Below, one piece after another: positions 55,193 to 63,588 of a stretch of DNA of 64,000 bases. Position numbers and translations under genes: made by a program. The stretch is taken from the NCBI GenBank assembly GCA_016839555.1, contig JAEOUA010000006.1, positions 251,982 through 315,981 on the forward strand, written 5' to 3'. Under the pieces are notes generated by a model, which worked only from the letters and a program-made list of their open reading frames with translations, made no database searches and was not told the origin of the DNA. The DNA comes from Promethearchaeota archaeon (lineage in GTDB: Archaea; Asgardarchaeota; Lokiarchaeia; Sigyniarchaeales; SOKP01). Every line of letters begins with the position of its first letter. Position 1 is the stretch's first letter.

Positions 55193-56506
55193 TTATTCAA
55201 GATCTAATTCTATATTCCCGTAAGTGCCTCCTCCTCCTGGAGTATATTTTATTTCATTATTTCTAAGTGCCTGAATAACGCTACCGATGCTTTCATTATA
55301 CTTTTTTATATTCTCTATAGAATGGTTTAATAGAATTTCATATTCTGTTCCTAACTTCTCTATAATCTTATTATAAGCATTCACAACCGTTTTACTATTT
55401 TTAGATTTAATACCTTCTATAGAGCGAATGATATCGATTAAAGGAACGGCATTTATATAGGGAGGTCTATGAGGAGGATGTTTCGGTTCTTTATAAGTGG
55501 ATATATCATCGATACGTTCGCTTACTCCGAGCTTTATCTTATAATTGTTTCCTGTTTTATCTTTACAGGCAGGGCATATCATTTTTTTTTTGGCAACATC
55601 TTTTATATAGGCATTTTTAGCACTTATAGGATCTTTTTCAAAAAAGATAATAAAATTTTCGGTGATAGAATATTGACTAAAGTTTATTCCAAAACTTTTT
55701 GAAGTCTTTTTAAATAAAACTCTTCTGCGACATTTGCTACAAAACATGTTATAATATTTACCCAATTTTGGATGGAGCCCCACGTTGAGGCTAATTTTTC
55801 TTCCGTCTTTTCTTTTTAACGCTAATAAAATTTCTTCAAAGGAGGGGTTTTCAATATAAAATTTATTAAATTCTCTCCCGAGAGAATAAGGTTTTTGCGA
55901 ATGTGCATCACTATTACTTAAAAAACTAAAATTTTCCAGAGTCTTTAATCTGTCTGCTAAATCTGTATTAGCAGATAATCCTAATTCGACAAAATCAATT
56001 TTATCTACTGCACCTTGATAACATTCTTCCATAGTTCTATATCTATTTTGCCGAAAAATTGCCTTAAATGGAGTGAAAGCGTGCGCCGGACCCATTACGC
56101 CCCCAATATCAGTTATTATATCTGCTAATTCTGGGGGAGAGAGATTCACCCGTGGTCTTCCTCCCCACTCCCCTAAAATATTTTTTGAATGAGGTTTTAA
56201 TTTTTCTTGAATTTCTCGTACAACTTCGAAATTTGGAAAAAACACTATATGATGGATGTTTTTTTCATCCTCTATTTCGCTCTGAAGTATAAAAAAAATG
56301 TCATTATAAGAATACACACTATTGTTATTCTTTTCTAAATGATCTTCCATATATTTCAACCATTCCGGTTGGAGGATATCACCTGTACCTAAGATATTTA
56401 ATCCTTTCTTTTTGCAAGTTTTTTCCATAGAATCCAAATTTAATGACTGTGAAACCGCTATCGAATGAGGCGAATGGATATGCAAATCAGCATAATAATA
56501 CTTCAA
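55193..56506 (-). CDS. endoQ: Endonuclease Q (PHP-domain DNA repair endonuclease)
   Basis: Cleaves DNA 5' to deaminated bases (hypoxanthine, uracil) and abasic sites. The 437-residue protein has an N-terminal PHP domain, ADLHIHSPHSI, GTGDI, HHIVFFP, SNSDAHSQKPYSLGREF, followed by a zinc region with CSKC and CPAC pairs about 60 residues apart and a C-terminal helical domain with a Gly-rich end (TPGGGGTYG). This matches archaeal EndoQ. The start is TTG at 56506. Its distribution (archaea and some bacteria) fits. No partner PCNA gene in the window. Confidence 0.9.
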   Translation of the reverse strand: MKYYYADLHIHSPHSIAVSQSLNLDSMEKTCKKKGLNILGTGDILQPEWLKYMEDHLEKNNNSVYSYNDIFFILQSEIEDEKNIHHIVFFPNFEVVREIQEKLKPHSKNILGEWGGRPRVNLSPPELADIITDIGGVMGPAHAFTPFKAIFRQNRYRTMEECYQGAVDKIDFVELGLSANTDLADRLKTLENFSFLSNSDAHSQKPYSLGREFNKFYIENPSFEEILLALKRKDGRKISLNVGLHPKLGKYYNMFCSKCRRRVLFKKTSKSFGINFSQYSITENFIIFFEKDPISAKNAYIKDVAKKKMICPACKDKTGNNYKIKLGVSERIDDISTYKEPKHPPHRPPYINAVPLIDIIRSIEGIKSKNSKTVVNAYNKIIEKLGTEYEILLNHSIENIKKYNESIGSVIQALRNNEIKYTPGGGGTYGNIELDLE

Positions 56507-56718
56507 GAGTTTTTTCCAATTTCTTAATAATTTATCTTAATAAAGTACATGATTTTATGATTTAATAAATTAATAATTACTAACTTAATAATCACAACTA
56601 TTAAGATTAAAAGGATTATAATAAGTTTTTTTAAAAGAAGCTAAAAAGGGAATAAAAGAATAAGAAATATAATTTTAAGCTTTAAGAACATAAGAATTAG
56701 AAAAATATAAAAACAAAA

Positions 56719-56895
56719 TTAATCATAACTTATCAAATATGTATATTTTGATAAATCAAATTTATCTATTTTAATTGTCTTTCCATTATTTGAATTTAAA
56801 GGTATTTTAATTACTATTTCTCCATCAATATAGAGATTATTGTAAAAAATTTCACTTTTTTTATCAAAATCAATAAATTTATTAACACGCTTCAT
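56719..56895 (-). CDS. Small protein, paralogue of the 72-aa protein at 4929-5147
   Basis: ATG at 56895 opens 58 codons. The product, about 50 aligned residues, matches the protein at 4929-5147: KFIDFDKKSEIFYNNLYID, then VIKIPL, then KFDLSKYTYL. The conservation across 52 kb shows that both are real coding sequences although very short. No family is known to me. A TATA-like TATTTAAATA lies about 80 bases upstream on this strand, and another short frame (57061-57174) lies further upstream. Confidence 0.7.
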   Translation of the reverse strand: MKRVNKFIDFDKKSEIFYNNLYIDGEIVIKIPLNSNNGKTIKIDKFDLSKYTYLISYD

Positions 56896-57060
56896 ATATA
56901 ATTTTTCTATATATATTAATAACTTTGCTTATTTCAGCAAAATTACAAATTATTGAAAAAGGTTATTTAAATATAATATATTATATATATAGTCTATATA
57001 TTCCCGACAAAAAGTATAAATATTCTCCAAATAATTCTTTCTACACACCTTTTATCTGAT

Positions 57061-57174
57061 TTACCGTTTTGGTCTTAAAAATTTCTCTCTGTAATAGTCT
57101 TTTGAATCATAATCCTCGTTGAAATCCCTTTGAGTTGTTGTTTTATTATCTAAAAACTCTAGTTTTTTCATCAT
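57061..57174 (-). CDS. Possible 37-residue ORF
   Basis: ATG at 57174 opens MMKKLEFLDNKTTTQR and continues with DFNEDYDSKDYYREK to a basic KFLRPKR and TAA. The composition is protein-like (charged, no odd residues) and it lies just upstream of the small paralogue on the same strand. No Shine-Dalgarno sequence is clear and no homologue is recognised, so it may be a fragment of a decayed gene. Confidence 0.3.
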   Translation of the reverse strand: MMKKLEFLDNKTTTQRDFNEDYDSKDYYREKFLRPKR

Positions 57175-57361
57175 ATAAAAGAAATCATTTTTTATTTTTA
57201 TTATTTAAAGATCTCATTCAAGTTCGTGATAACAGATCAAACTCACATTCTTTAATAATAGACTTCAATTAAACCATCCCTATTAGAAGATGCGACATTT
57301 TTCAAAGAGAGAAATATTAAATATTATGTAGAAAATGTAAAGAAAAATGTAGAATATGAGA

Positions 57362-57490
57362 ATTAGTATTTCACTAATGAAACCAAATTATTTCATTAGA
57401 TCCTCCTAATATACTAGGAGAGCAATAAAGAATCTTACCAGGTCAATATCCTGATCCGATTACCTCTATTGCTTTTTTTTTCTATAGAGG
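57362..57490 (+). ncRNA. Candidate structured RNA with three adjacent hairpins and U-tract
   Basis: A perfect 9-bp hairpin (CTAATGAAA at 57374-57382 with TTTCATTAG at 57391-57399), a 6-bp hairpin (CTCCTA at 57403 with TAGGAG ending 57420), and a long imperfect hairpin from 57421 to 57473 (AGCAATA / TATTGCT, then AG/CT, AATC/GATT, CAGG/CCTG) follow each other, and nine T residues come next. Two alternative pairings overlap these: ATTAGT at 57362 with ACTAAT at 57373, and CCTCTA at 57463 with TAGAGG at 57485. This resembles a terminated regulatory or independent RNA. It lies in a gap of more than 700 bases without a confident gene. Confidence 0.45.
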
Positions 57491-57672
57491 GTTTTAATAT
57501 AGCTTTCTAATAATTGCTATACTTCTTAATTAGATAATGATATGGTTTGAATTTAAACTTAATGTATATAAAATGTTGTAAATCTATATCCTATATAGGT
57601 CTATATAGAATAGAATAAATTACCCATGCTTTTAGATTTAGATAAATATATAGGTTTATTATTCAAAAAGTG
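57491..57672. other. A+T-rich intergenic stretch
   Basis: Contains short TATATAGG-type palindromes near 57585-57610 but no gene. It separates the hairpin region from the convergent nucleotidyltransferase gene. Confidence 0.35.
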
Positions 57673-58710
57673 CTATATAATTATCATTTTATCTTGTTGT
57701 TGATTTCCGAGCAAAATACGATAATAAATTTCCTCATTCTTGAAATTGACTTTTTCGAGCTTGCCTTCAACCATTACAATTTCTTCCTCTTTCGCATGTT
57801 CGCAAAATTTTCCCCGAAAGGAGTTAATCTCTTTAATTTTTTTAATCTCGATATCTTTAGAGAGATCTTTTTCATTTATAATCCTTATTGGATTGATGAG
57901 ATATGAGCAAGGAGTAAACAGCGAATCGGAGGAATTAATGATCTCTGCTTTTAGTTTAATTCTTCCCAAGTTTGTAAACTTGTAATCATAGTAATTCCCT
58001 TTCCACTCTTCTGGACTTTTAAGATATCTAATAAAAAAATCAATTCCTTCATATTTACCTTGATGATTTTTTCTTATTTCACTTTTCATGAAATCATTAA
58101 AAGAAATGTCTGCTCCAGCGGCTCGAAAGCGATAATGTTTTTTATAGTCTTCAAAATTATATTTCCTACACTCGTTTTTATCCTGAAAAATATCTAATAG
58201 TTTCTTTTGAAAATTTTTAGCAACTTCTGTACCATAGATGATGAGATCAATATCAGAATTTACTTTATTTAGACCTACCATATGGGATCCTGTTATTCCA
58301 AGAGATCCTTCTGGCAAATCTCCTTTTTCAATAAATAAATTACAAAGATTTACTGCTATTATTTCACTTTCATTTAGACTCTTTTTCTCCTTTAAATCTT
58401 TAAAATATGCTTGTGGGGTAAAAATGTGCTCGATATCTTTCCTTTTAACCCCTTGCAATTCCATATCTAATTGTTTAGAATAAAAAAGATATTGTGGGAA
58501 ATGTTGTTTAAGAAAGGAATATCTTTCGGAAATATCATAAATTTTCCGGTAATGAATACCCTTTCTAATTCGATCTCCTTCAGAATCTGGATAGAATCTA
58601 ATAAAACTAATAATACGATCCTTCGGATGAAAAATACCTTTTACATCAAAAAATAAATTGTCTTCTTTTGTTTGAAGATACGCTCCTTCAATGGCTTGGT
58701 CAAAACTCAT
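57673..58710 (-). CDS. Archaeal predicted nucleotidyltransferase
   Basis: 345 residues. The polymerase-beta-like site reads GITGSHMVGLNKVNSDIDLII near residue 140, i.e. GS-X12-DxD, and a further acidic residue (ADISF) provides the third metal ligand. Flanking domains are unrecognised, but the layout matches archaeal predicted nucleotidyltransferases of COG1665 type, which are uncharacterised. The N-terminal half has FDVKGIFHPKDRIISFIRFYP, possibly a substrate domain. ATG at 58710. Confidence 0.8.
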   Translation of the reverse strand: MSFDQAIEGAYLQTKEDNLFFDVKGIFHPKDRIISFIRFYPDSEGDRIRKGIHYRKIYDISERYSFLKQHFPQYLFYSKQLDMELQGVKRKDIEHIFTPQAYFKDLKEKKSLNESEIIAVNLCNLFIEKGDLPEGSLGITGSHMVGLNKVNSDIDLIIYGTEVAKNFQKKLLDIFQDKNECRKYNFEDYKKHYRFRAAGADISFNDFMKSEIRKNHQGKYEGIDFFIRYLKSPEEWKGNYYDYKFTNLGRIKLKAEIINSSDSLFTPCSYLINPIRIINEKDLSKDIEIKKIKEINSFRGKFCEHAKEEEIVMVEGKLEKVNFKNEEIYYRILLGNQQQDKMIII

Positions 58711-58794
58711 TTTTACTCAAAAAGATATCTATAATAAAAATAAGAGAGAAAAAAAGAAAAGTTCTTTTTTTTTAAAGTTTTTAATAGTTCAATT

Positions 58795-58986
58795 TTATTG
58801 TCTGACCATAGTAGCTCCACAACTGGGACATTTTGTTTGATAGCATGGAACTCCAACTTGATGTGGAACGGTCTTACCACAGTTAGGACAGACACAATTG
58901 CCTCCAGGCCCAGCTGCATATGGGCCTCCACCTCTTCCTCTCCCCCCTCCTCCAGGGGGGCCTCTACCTCCACCTCTTCTACTCAC
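58795..58986 (-). CDS. RGG-rich zinc-ribbon protein (63 aa)
   Basis: Residues 2-28 are Gly/Arg-rich with RGG and GRGG repeats; residues 30-63 are a zinc ribbon with CVCPNC and CPSC. RGG tails bind RNA. Similar short archaeal proteins with a Gly-rich start and the ribbon PNCG-PH--GVPC are known but unassigned. A strong GGAGGTG lies six bases before the GTG at 58986. A frame of 86 codons over the same bases is a shadow of the Gly-rich region. Confidence 0.75.
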   Translation of the reverse strand: MSRRGGGRGPPGGGGRGRGGGPYAAGPGGNCVCPNCGKTVPHQVGVPCYQTKCPSCGATMVRQ

Positions 58987-59098
58987 AATTTACACCTCCA
59001 TAAATATTTTAATAATTAAATTGGTTTTCATAATATGAATAATTATTCATAATTAAAAATGTTTACTTTTTAATTTAAATATTGAGTAAAAATAAAGA

Positions 59099-60055
59099 TT
59101 ATTTCGCAAAAATTCTTCTCAGTTCGCCGATCGTGGTACTATGTTCAGCATACACGTCGTGGGGATGGATACTTTCGTAGCTTTCAACCTTGAAATTTAT
59201 TTGAAAATCGTCATCGAGATTTGGGAAATCACGTTCAATGAAAATTTTTGCCATTTGTCTTATGATATCCTCAGCGAATAAGGGTTTAAGATGAGCAGTC
59301 CTTATTAATTCCGCTTCTTCGGGTCGTTTTAATACAGATTGAATCTTGCCAGACATACTATCTTCAATTACATCAATTAATTGGAGAACATCAATTTTGT
59401 GATTTTTTAAATCTTTTATTTGAAGTTGGATAGTTCCTTTCGCACGTTGGTTATGAGATGCGAAGGGAAGAATATTTAATAATTTTTTAAGATCTTCATC
59501 AGAAATGTTGATATCCTTTCTTGTTTTCAGTACTTCTTCTGTGAATTCTTGGGACATTTCTTTAGCACATGGACAGCAGCTCATTCCCAGTGCTGTGGCG
59601 CCAATAAAATAAGTAAAATCGATCTCTCCCTCTTTATTTTTATTTGCTCTGGTACAGGAACTAATATCGTACGATTTTTGGATATTTCCGTGAGATTCTT
59701 CCCTCACTTGCACAATTATTTTACCTTCTAGTTTTACCTCTACTTTTGAGGTATAGGGATGTCTTTTTAATAATTTTCTTGCAATACGGTCTCCTACTAG
59801 TTCGATAGTGGGTGTAGGTTTAAAAATAACTTCATTAATTATTTCTTCTATAGTTTCCGCTGTTCGAGACATATGAATTCCTCGCTGTTGAGCTGGGAGA
59901 GAAATTAAAGCTGAAATTTGGGGATAGAATGAATATTTTTTATTCTCTTGAACGATTTCTACCTTTTTTTCAACATTTATAATACCAACTTTGTCGATTG
60001 GCAATTTAAACTCAACAACTTCCGAATCTTGAAGATCTTTTTTAAATTGATGTAT
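59099..60055 (-). CDS. mptA: GTP cyclohydrolase MptA, reading from a non-canonical ATA
   Basis: Converts GTP to 7,8-dihydro-D-neopterin 2',3'-cyclic phosphate, the first step to tetrahydromethanopterin-type cofactors. It has the GTP cyclohydrolase IB (FolE2/MptA) blocks: LPAQQRGIHMSR near residue 57, CPCAKEM near 160, SHNQRAKG near 195, HPHDVYAEHST near the end. The TTG at 60004 cuts off DLQDSEVVEFK, which matches the DVQ segment at the N-terminus of MptA proteins. The frame is open to an ATA at 60055, directly after TGA-AAA, with GGTGA six bases upstream. No ATG, GTG or TTG is available there. The ATG in GGTGATG is out of frame by one base. Confidence 0.92.
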   Translation of the reverse strand: MHQFKKDLQDSEVVEFKLPIDKVGIINVEKKVEIVQENKKYSFYPQISALISLPAQQRGIHMSRTAETIEEIINEVIFKPTPTIELVGDRIARKLLKRHPYTSKVEVKLEGKIIVQVREESHGNIQKSYDISSCTRANKNKEGEIDFTYFIGATALGMSCCPCAKEMSQEFTEEVLKTRKDINISDEDLKKLLNILPFASHNQRAKGTIQLQIKDLKNHKIDVLQLIDVIEDSMSGKIQSVLKRPEEAELIRTAHLKPLFAEDIIRQMAKIFIERDFPNLDDDFQINFKVESYESIHPHDVYAEHSTTIGELRRIFAK

Positions 60056-60061
60056 TTTTCA

Positions 60062-60066
60062 TCACC
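60062..60066 (-). promoter_or_regulatory. Shine-Dalgarno GGTGA before mptA ATA
   Basis: GGTGA (TCACC on plus) is followed by six bases, TGAAAA, and then ATA in frame with mptA. The same GGTGATGAA layout with TTG six bases on is used at the amidohydrolase gene starting at 25580. A one-base loss in the A run would put the ATG of GGTGATG in frame instead. Confidence 0.5.
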
Positions 60067-60224
60067 AATTTCTGATATTAAATCACTATTCTAGACTAGA
60101 AAAAGATGTATTAATTTTAATATTTCAGATTAATATAAAATGAAATTAATATGATCAATAATTATTGCAAACCAGAATTTTATGAATGGTTTAAAAGAGC
60201 CTTTGATTAAAGTAGATAAGATTT

Positions 60225-61382
60225 ATGCATAAATATACATTTGGACTTATTGGGGATAATTTAGAAATCAAAAAAGATATTAGATTTGATATAAATAATA
60301 AAGGAAAAATAGCTAATCTTACTTATAAAGAATGTAAAAATGAATTAAATCTTAGAGAGGACATAAATAATTTTTTTCTTTTACCAGGATTAATAAATTC
60401 TCATGTTCATATAGGAGATAGTTTTGCTAAGGAAAGAGGCTATAATATGGAATTAATTGATATGGTATCCCCTCCAAATGGCTTAAAACATATCTTACTT
60501 GAAAATATATCACCAGAAATTAAAATAAATGGCATTAAACAAGCAGCTTTAGAGATGTTATCTAATGGAATTACATTTTTTATGGATTTTAGAGAAGAAG
60601 GGGTAAAGGGCATTACAATTTTAAAGGATGCATTAAATGAAAGTCCAATAAAATATCAGGTCTATGGAAGGTTCAATAGCATAGAGGAAATTAAGCAGAT
60701 ATTTCAACAAGCAGATGGTATAGGATTATCAAGTTATAAAATTATAAATTTAGGGATAAAAAAGGAATTACAAAATAATAAGGAGATATATAAAAAATTA
60801 ATAGCATGTCATCATGCGGAAGAAAGGAGAAAACCAAAATTATTCAAAGAAATATTAAAGGATAAATTAATCCAAATACTTATTCATGGCACCCAATTGT
60901 TAGAAAGCGATTTGGAAGATTTACAAAATAAAAACATCTCTTTAATTTTGTGTCCAAGATGTAATGGATATTTTGGAGTAGGTTTTCCTCCAATTAGAGA
61001 GGTTTTAAAATTAAATATTCCTGTTTCTATAGGGACAGATAATATAATGATTAATAGCCCTAATTTATTTGAGGAAATAAGATATTTATCTTTAATTTTT
61101 AAAGTTCTAAATAGAGGGAATAAAAAGCCTACTTTATCAGCTAGAGAATTATTAAAAATGATTACCATAAATGCTGCCAGAAATTTTAGAGTTCAAAATC
61201 AAGTAGGGTCAATTCAAGAAGGGAAAGATGCCGATTTTTTCTTAATTAATTTAAATGATCCCAATTATTATTCATTTACTTTAACTAAGGATATTATCTA
61301 TCCCTTAATTGTTCAAAGAACTCAAACATCAAATATTAAAAAAGTATATATAAAGGGTGAGAAAGTATTTGAGAGAAAATGA
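60225..61382 (+). CDS. Cyclic amidohydrolase / deaminase, first gene of arfC-cofG operon
   Basis: 385 residues in the amidohydrolase 1 (cytosine-, guanine-deaminase, TRZ/ATZ-like) family: GLINSHVHIGD with the HxH metal pair, HHAEER (about 193), LIHGTQL (about 223), GTDNIMINSP with the catalytic Asp (about 272), and the closing GSIQEGKDADFFLINL of the composite barrel. These enzymes hydrolyse an exocyclic amine or a ring. Its stop codon lies inside the next gene (arfC), so it is translationally coupled to the archaeal riboflavin/F420 pathway. That suggests deamination of the diaminopyrimidinone intermediate (inference, see findings). ATG start. Confidence 0.82.
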   Translation: MHKYTFGLIGDNLEIKKDIRFDINNKGKIANLTYKECKNELNLREDINNFFLLPGLINSHVHIGDSFAKERGYNMELIDMVSPPNGLKHILLENISPEIKINGIKQAALEMLSNGITFFMDFREEGVKGITILKDALNESPIKYQVYGRFNSIEEIKQIFQQADGIGLSSYKIINLGIKKELQNNKEIYKKLIACHHAEERRKPKLFKEILKDKLIQILIHGTQLLESDLEDLQNKNISLILCPRCNGYFGVGFPPIREVLKLNIPVSIGTDNIMINSPNLFEEIRYLSLIFKVLNRGNKKPTLSARELLKMITINAARNFRVQNQVGSIQEGKDADFFLINLNDPNYYSFTLTKDIIYPLIVQRTQTSNIKKVYIKGEKVFERK

Positions 61383-62043
61383 GAAACCTTACATAATATT
61401 AAGCGCCGCAATGACAATAGACGGAAAAATAGCCTCTAAGAGTGGAGATCCAGAGCTTTCGGATGAAGAAGATTGGAAAGAAGTGCACAAATTGAGAACT
61501 CAAGTTGATGCAATAATGATTGGCAAAAATACAGTTCTTACAGATGACCCTAAGCTTCATATAAAGTATCATCAACATGATGGATATTATAGAATTATTT
61601 TAGATAGTAAATTATTAATTCCACTTTCGTCAAAAGTAATTACTTTTCAACCAGAATTATATCCCACAATTATTTGTACCACTGAAAATGTTTCCCCACA
61701 AAGAATAAAAGAATTCCAAGAAAAAAATGTAAAAATAATCCAATCAGGAAAGGGAAAGCGTGTCGATATAGTAAAGTTGATGCCAAAACTCTCCAAGTTA
61801 GGAATTAAATCGATTCTTTTAGAAGGGGGAGGTACCATTAATTGGAGCTTTGTTAAGAATAAATTAATTGATGAAGTACGCCTTACGATTGCGCCGTGGA
61901 TAGTGGGCGGAAAAGAAGCTGTCAGTTTAGTGGAGGGAAAAGGATTCGAATTCATGAAGCATTCATTAAAATTTGAATTAGTTTCGGTTAAACATCGAGC
62001 AAATTATGTTATTCTAAAATATAAGAGAAAAAATGACAAATAA
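61369..62043 (+). CDS. arfC: 2,5-diamino-6-ribosylamino-pyrimidinone 5'-phosphate reductase (ArfC/RibD-C type)
   Basis: 224 residues. KPYIILSAAMTIDGKIAS at the start, TQVDAIMIGKNTVLTDDP, SILLEGGGTINWSF and APWIVGGKEAVSL show the RibD C-terminal reductase fold without a deaminase domain, as in archaeal reductase ArfC/MJ0671. It reduces the ribosyl side chain to ribityl with NADPH in riboflavin and F420 synthesis. I use the TTG at 61369 with GGTGA eight bases upstream; GTG at 61357 is the alternative. Both lie inside the preceding gene. It overlaps cofG by 11 bases. Confidence 0.9.
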   Translation: MRENEKPYIILSAAMTIDGKIASKSGDPELSDEEDWKEVHKLRTQVDAIMIGKNTVLTDDPKLHIKYHQHDGYYRIILDSKLLIPLSSKVITFQPELYPTIICTTENVSPQRIKEFQEKNVKIIQSGKGKRVDIVKLMPKLSKLGIKSILLEGGGTINWSFVKNKLIDEVRLTIAPWIVGGKEAVSLVEGKGFEFMKHSLKFELVSVKHRANYVILKYKRKNDK

Positions 62044-63142
62044 GAGAAAAAAAATAGATTATTTCAAAGATATAACTTTAAAACGACTCAGGGAAGAGGT
62101 AAAGGAGATTAAAGAAGCTCTTCCAGAAGAGAAGAAGAATATTATTACTTATTCCCGAAATTTTACACTTTCGCTATCAAATTATTGTATAAATAATTGT
62201 GGGTACTGCTATTATAATTTTAGGGTTCCTAAATATGGCGCGAATAAAAATGTTATTTTACTTGGCAAAGATGATGTTAAAAAACAAGTCGATGAAGCTA
62301 TTAAACATAATTGTAAAGAGGGCTTAGTTATGTCCGGGGAAAAACCTGATGAATTTCCAGAAGTTAGAAAAGAGTTAGAAACTCGAGGCTTTAACAATTA
62401 TATCGATTATGTCCAAAATATATGTCGCTATTTATTAAAGTTTAAAATCCTTCCTCATACAAATATAGGCTTCTTAACATATAAACAAATGAAACTATTA
62501 AAAAACTATAATGCTAGTATGGGGTTAATGTTAGAAAGCACCAGCAAGAAACTATTCAATAAGGGAGAAGTACATGAATTTTCACCAGGGAAAACGCCCA
62601 AAAGAAGGATAAAACCTTTAATAAATGCAGGAAAATTAAAAATTTCCTTTACGACAGGATTATTATTAGGTATTGGTGAAAATTTCGAGGATCGAGTTAA
62701 GGATTTATATTTGATAAAAGATATTTATGACAAATATAAACATATTCAAGAAGTTATTCTCCAGAATTTTGAATATAAAAATGGGATATCGTATAATCCG
62801 GCTCAACCCATTTCGATGGAGAAAATGTTGAAAATAACGGGAGTAGCAAAGTTAATATTTAAAAACGATATAGCTATTCAAGTTCCACCAAATCTAATAA
62901 AGGGATTTGAAAAAAGCTTCATCGAAATGGGGATAAATGACTTTGGGGGAATCTCACCATTTTCTCAAGATTTTATAAATCCCGAAAAAGAATGGCCCAA
63001 AATCGAGTATTTAAGCGAAATATTAAAAAAAAAAAGATATTTCCTCAAAGAAAGGCTTCCAATATATGAGAAATATGTGAATAAGAAAAACTTCTGTCCA
63101 AAAAATATTAGAAATATAATTAATTCTGATTTTAAATCCTAA
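62033..63142 (+). CDS. cofG: FO synthase subunit CofG (radical SAM)
   Basis: Radical-SAM enzyme joining 5-amino-6-ribitylaminouracil with a tyrosine-derived radical (from CofH) to form the deazaflavin FO of coenzyme F420. The 369 residues contain CINNCGYCYYNF (CxxxCxxC cluster site) near residue 55, SGEKPDEFPEVRKELE, HTNIGFL, NASMGLMLE, FTTGLLLGIGE, IQEVILQNF and VPPNLI-GI-DFGGISP, all CofG marks. The ATG overlaps the end of arfC. CofH is not in the window. F420 in a non-methanogen would serve F420-dependent oxidoreductases. Confidence 0.95.
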   Translation: MTNKRKKIDYFKDITLKRLREEVKEIKEALPEEKKNIITYSRNFTLSLSNYCINNCGYCYYNFRVPKYGANKNVILLGKDDVKKQVDEAIKHNCKEGLVMSGEKPDEFPEVRKELETRGFNNYIDYVQNICRYLLKFKILPHTNIGFLTYKQMKLLKNYNASMGLMLESTSKKLFNKGEVHEFSPGKTPKRRIKPLINAGKLKISFTTGLLLGIGENFEDRVKDLYLIKDIYDKYKHIQEVILQNFEYKNGISYNPAQPISMEKMLKITGVAKLIFKNDIAIQVPPNLIKGFEKSFIEMGINDFGGISPFSQDFINPEKEWPKIEYLSEILKKKRYFLKERLPIYEKYVNKKNFCPKNIRNIINSDFKS

Positions 63143-63144
63143 GT

Positions 63145-63588
63145 TCATTCGATTATTTCTAGGGTACCCTCCGTTCCATTAACCCTAACAATGCTACCAT
63201 TTTTAATTTTTTCTAATTCCTTGAAATCAATTTGGTCAACTATCGGAAACTGAATTCCAAAGAAAATATCTGCGGCGACTGCGCCCGAGCTCATGAGAGG
63301 TTCTCCTCTCTCGCAAACTATCGCTTTTGGTCCAATGCCTCTGTGGATCGTTTCAAGCAATACAAATCCTAAAGTAGTTGTCCCGATTGGATAAGGAAAT
63401 ATCAATATTTTGTCTCCCACGTCCTTTCTATAAAGTTCATGAGTTCTATCTGCGACTTTAAGCTTTCTACTAAATTGAATCAATGGAAAAGTGAACGCTG
63501 CGGAAATACTGAATGGCTGTGATGTAATTATCGCTTCGCCTTCCGCAATACCTCCACTTAATCCCCTCCCTTTTAGAATCTTATTCAT
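63145..63588 (-). CDS. Phosphomevalonate dehydratase small subunit (aconitase X swivel domain, DUF126)
   Basis: 147 residues: GRGLSGGIAEGEAIITSQPFSI, GVKL-like KILIFPYPIGTTTLG, GEPLMSSGAVAADIFFGIQFP, closing RVNGTEGTLEI. These match DUF126, the small subunit of archaeal aconitase X, which dehydrates mevalonate 5-phosphate to trans-anhydromevalonate phosphate in the archaeal isoprenoid pathway. The Ser of LMSSGA is probably active-site. Its ATG overlaps the stop of the large-subunit gene by eight bases, so the two are cotranslated. It converges with cofG. Confidence 0.9.
   Translation of the reverse strand: MNKILKGRGLSGGIAEGEAIITSQPFSISAAFTFPLIQFSRKLKVADRTHELYRKDVGDKILIFPYPIGTTTLGFVLLETIHRGIGPKAIVCERGEPLMSSGAVAADIFFGIQFPIVDQIDFKELEKIKNGSIVRVNGTEGTLEIIE

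Noticed and set aside
58713..58973. 86-codon minus-strand frame over the RGG zinc-ribbon gene
   Set aside because: It overlaps the Gly-rich gene in another frame, has Glu-rich low-complexity sequence typical of GGA repeats, and lacks the zinc pattern.
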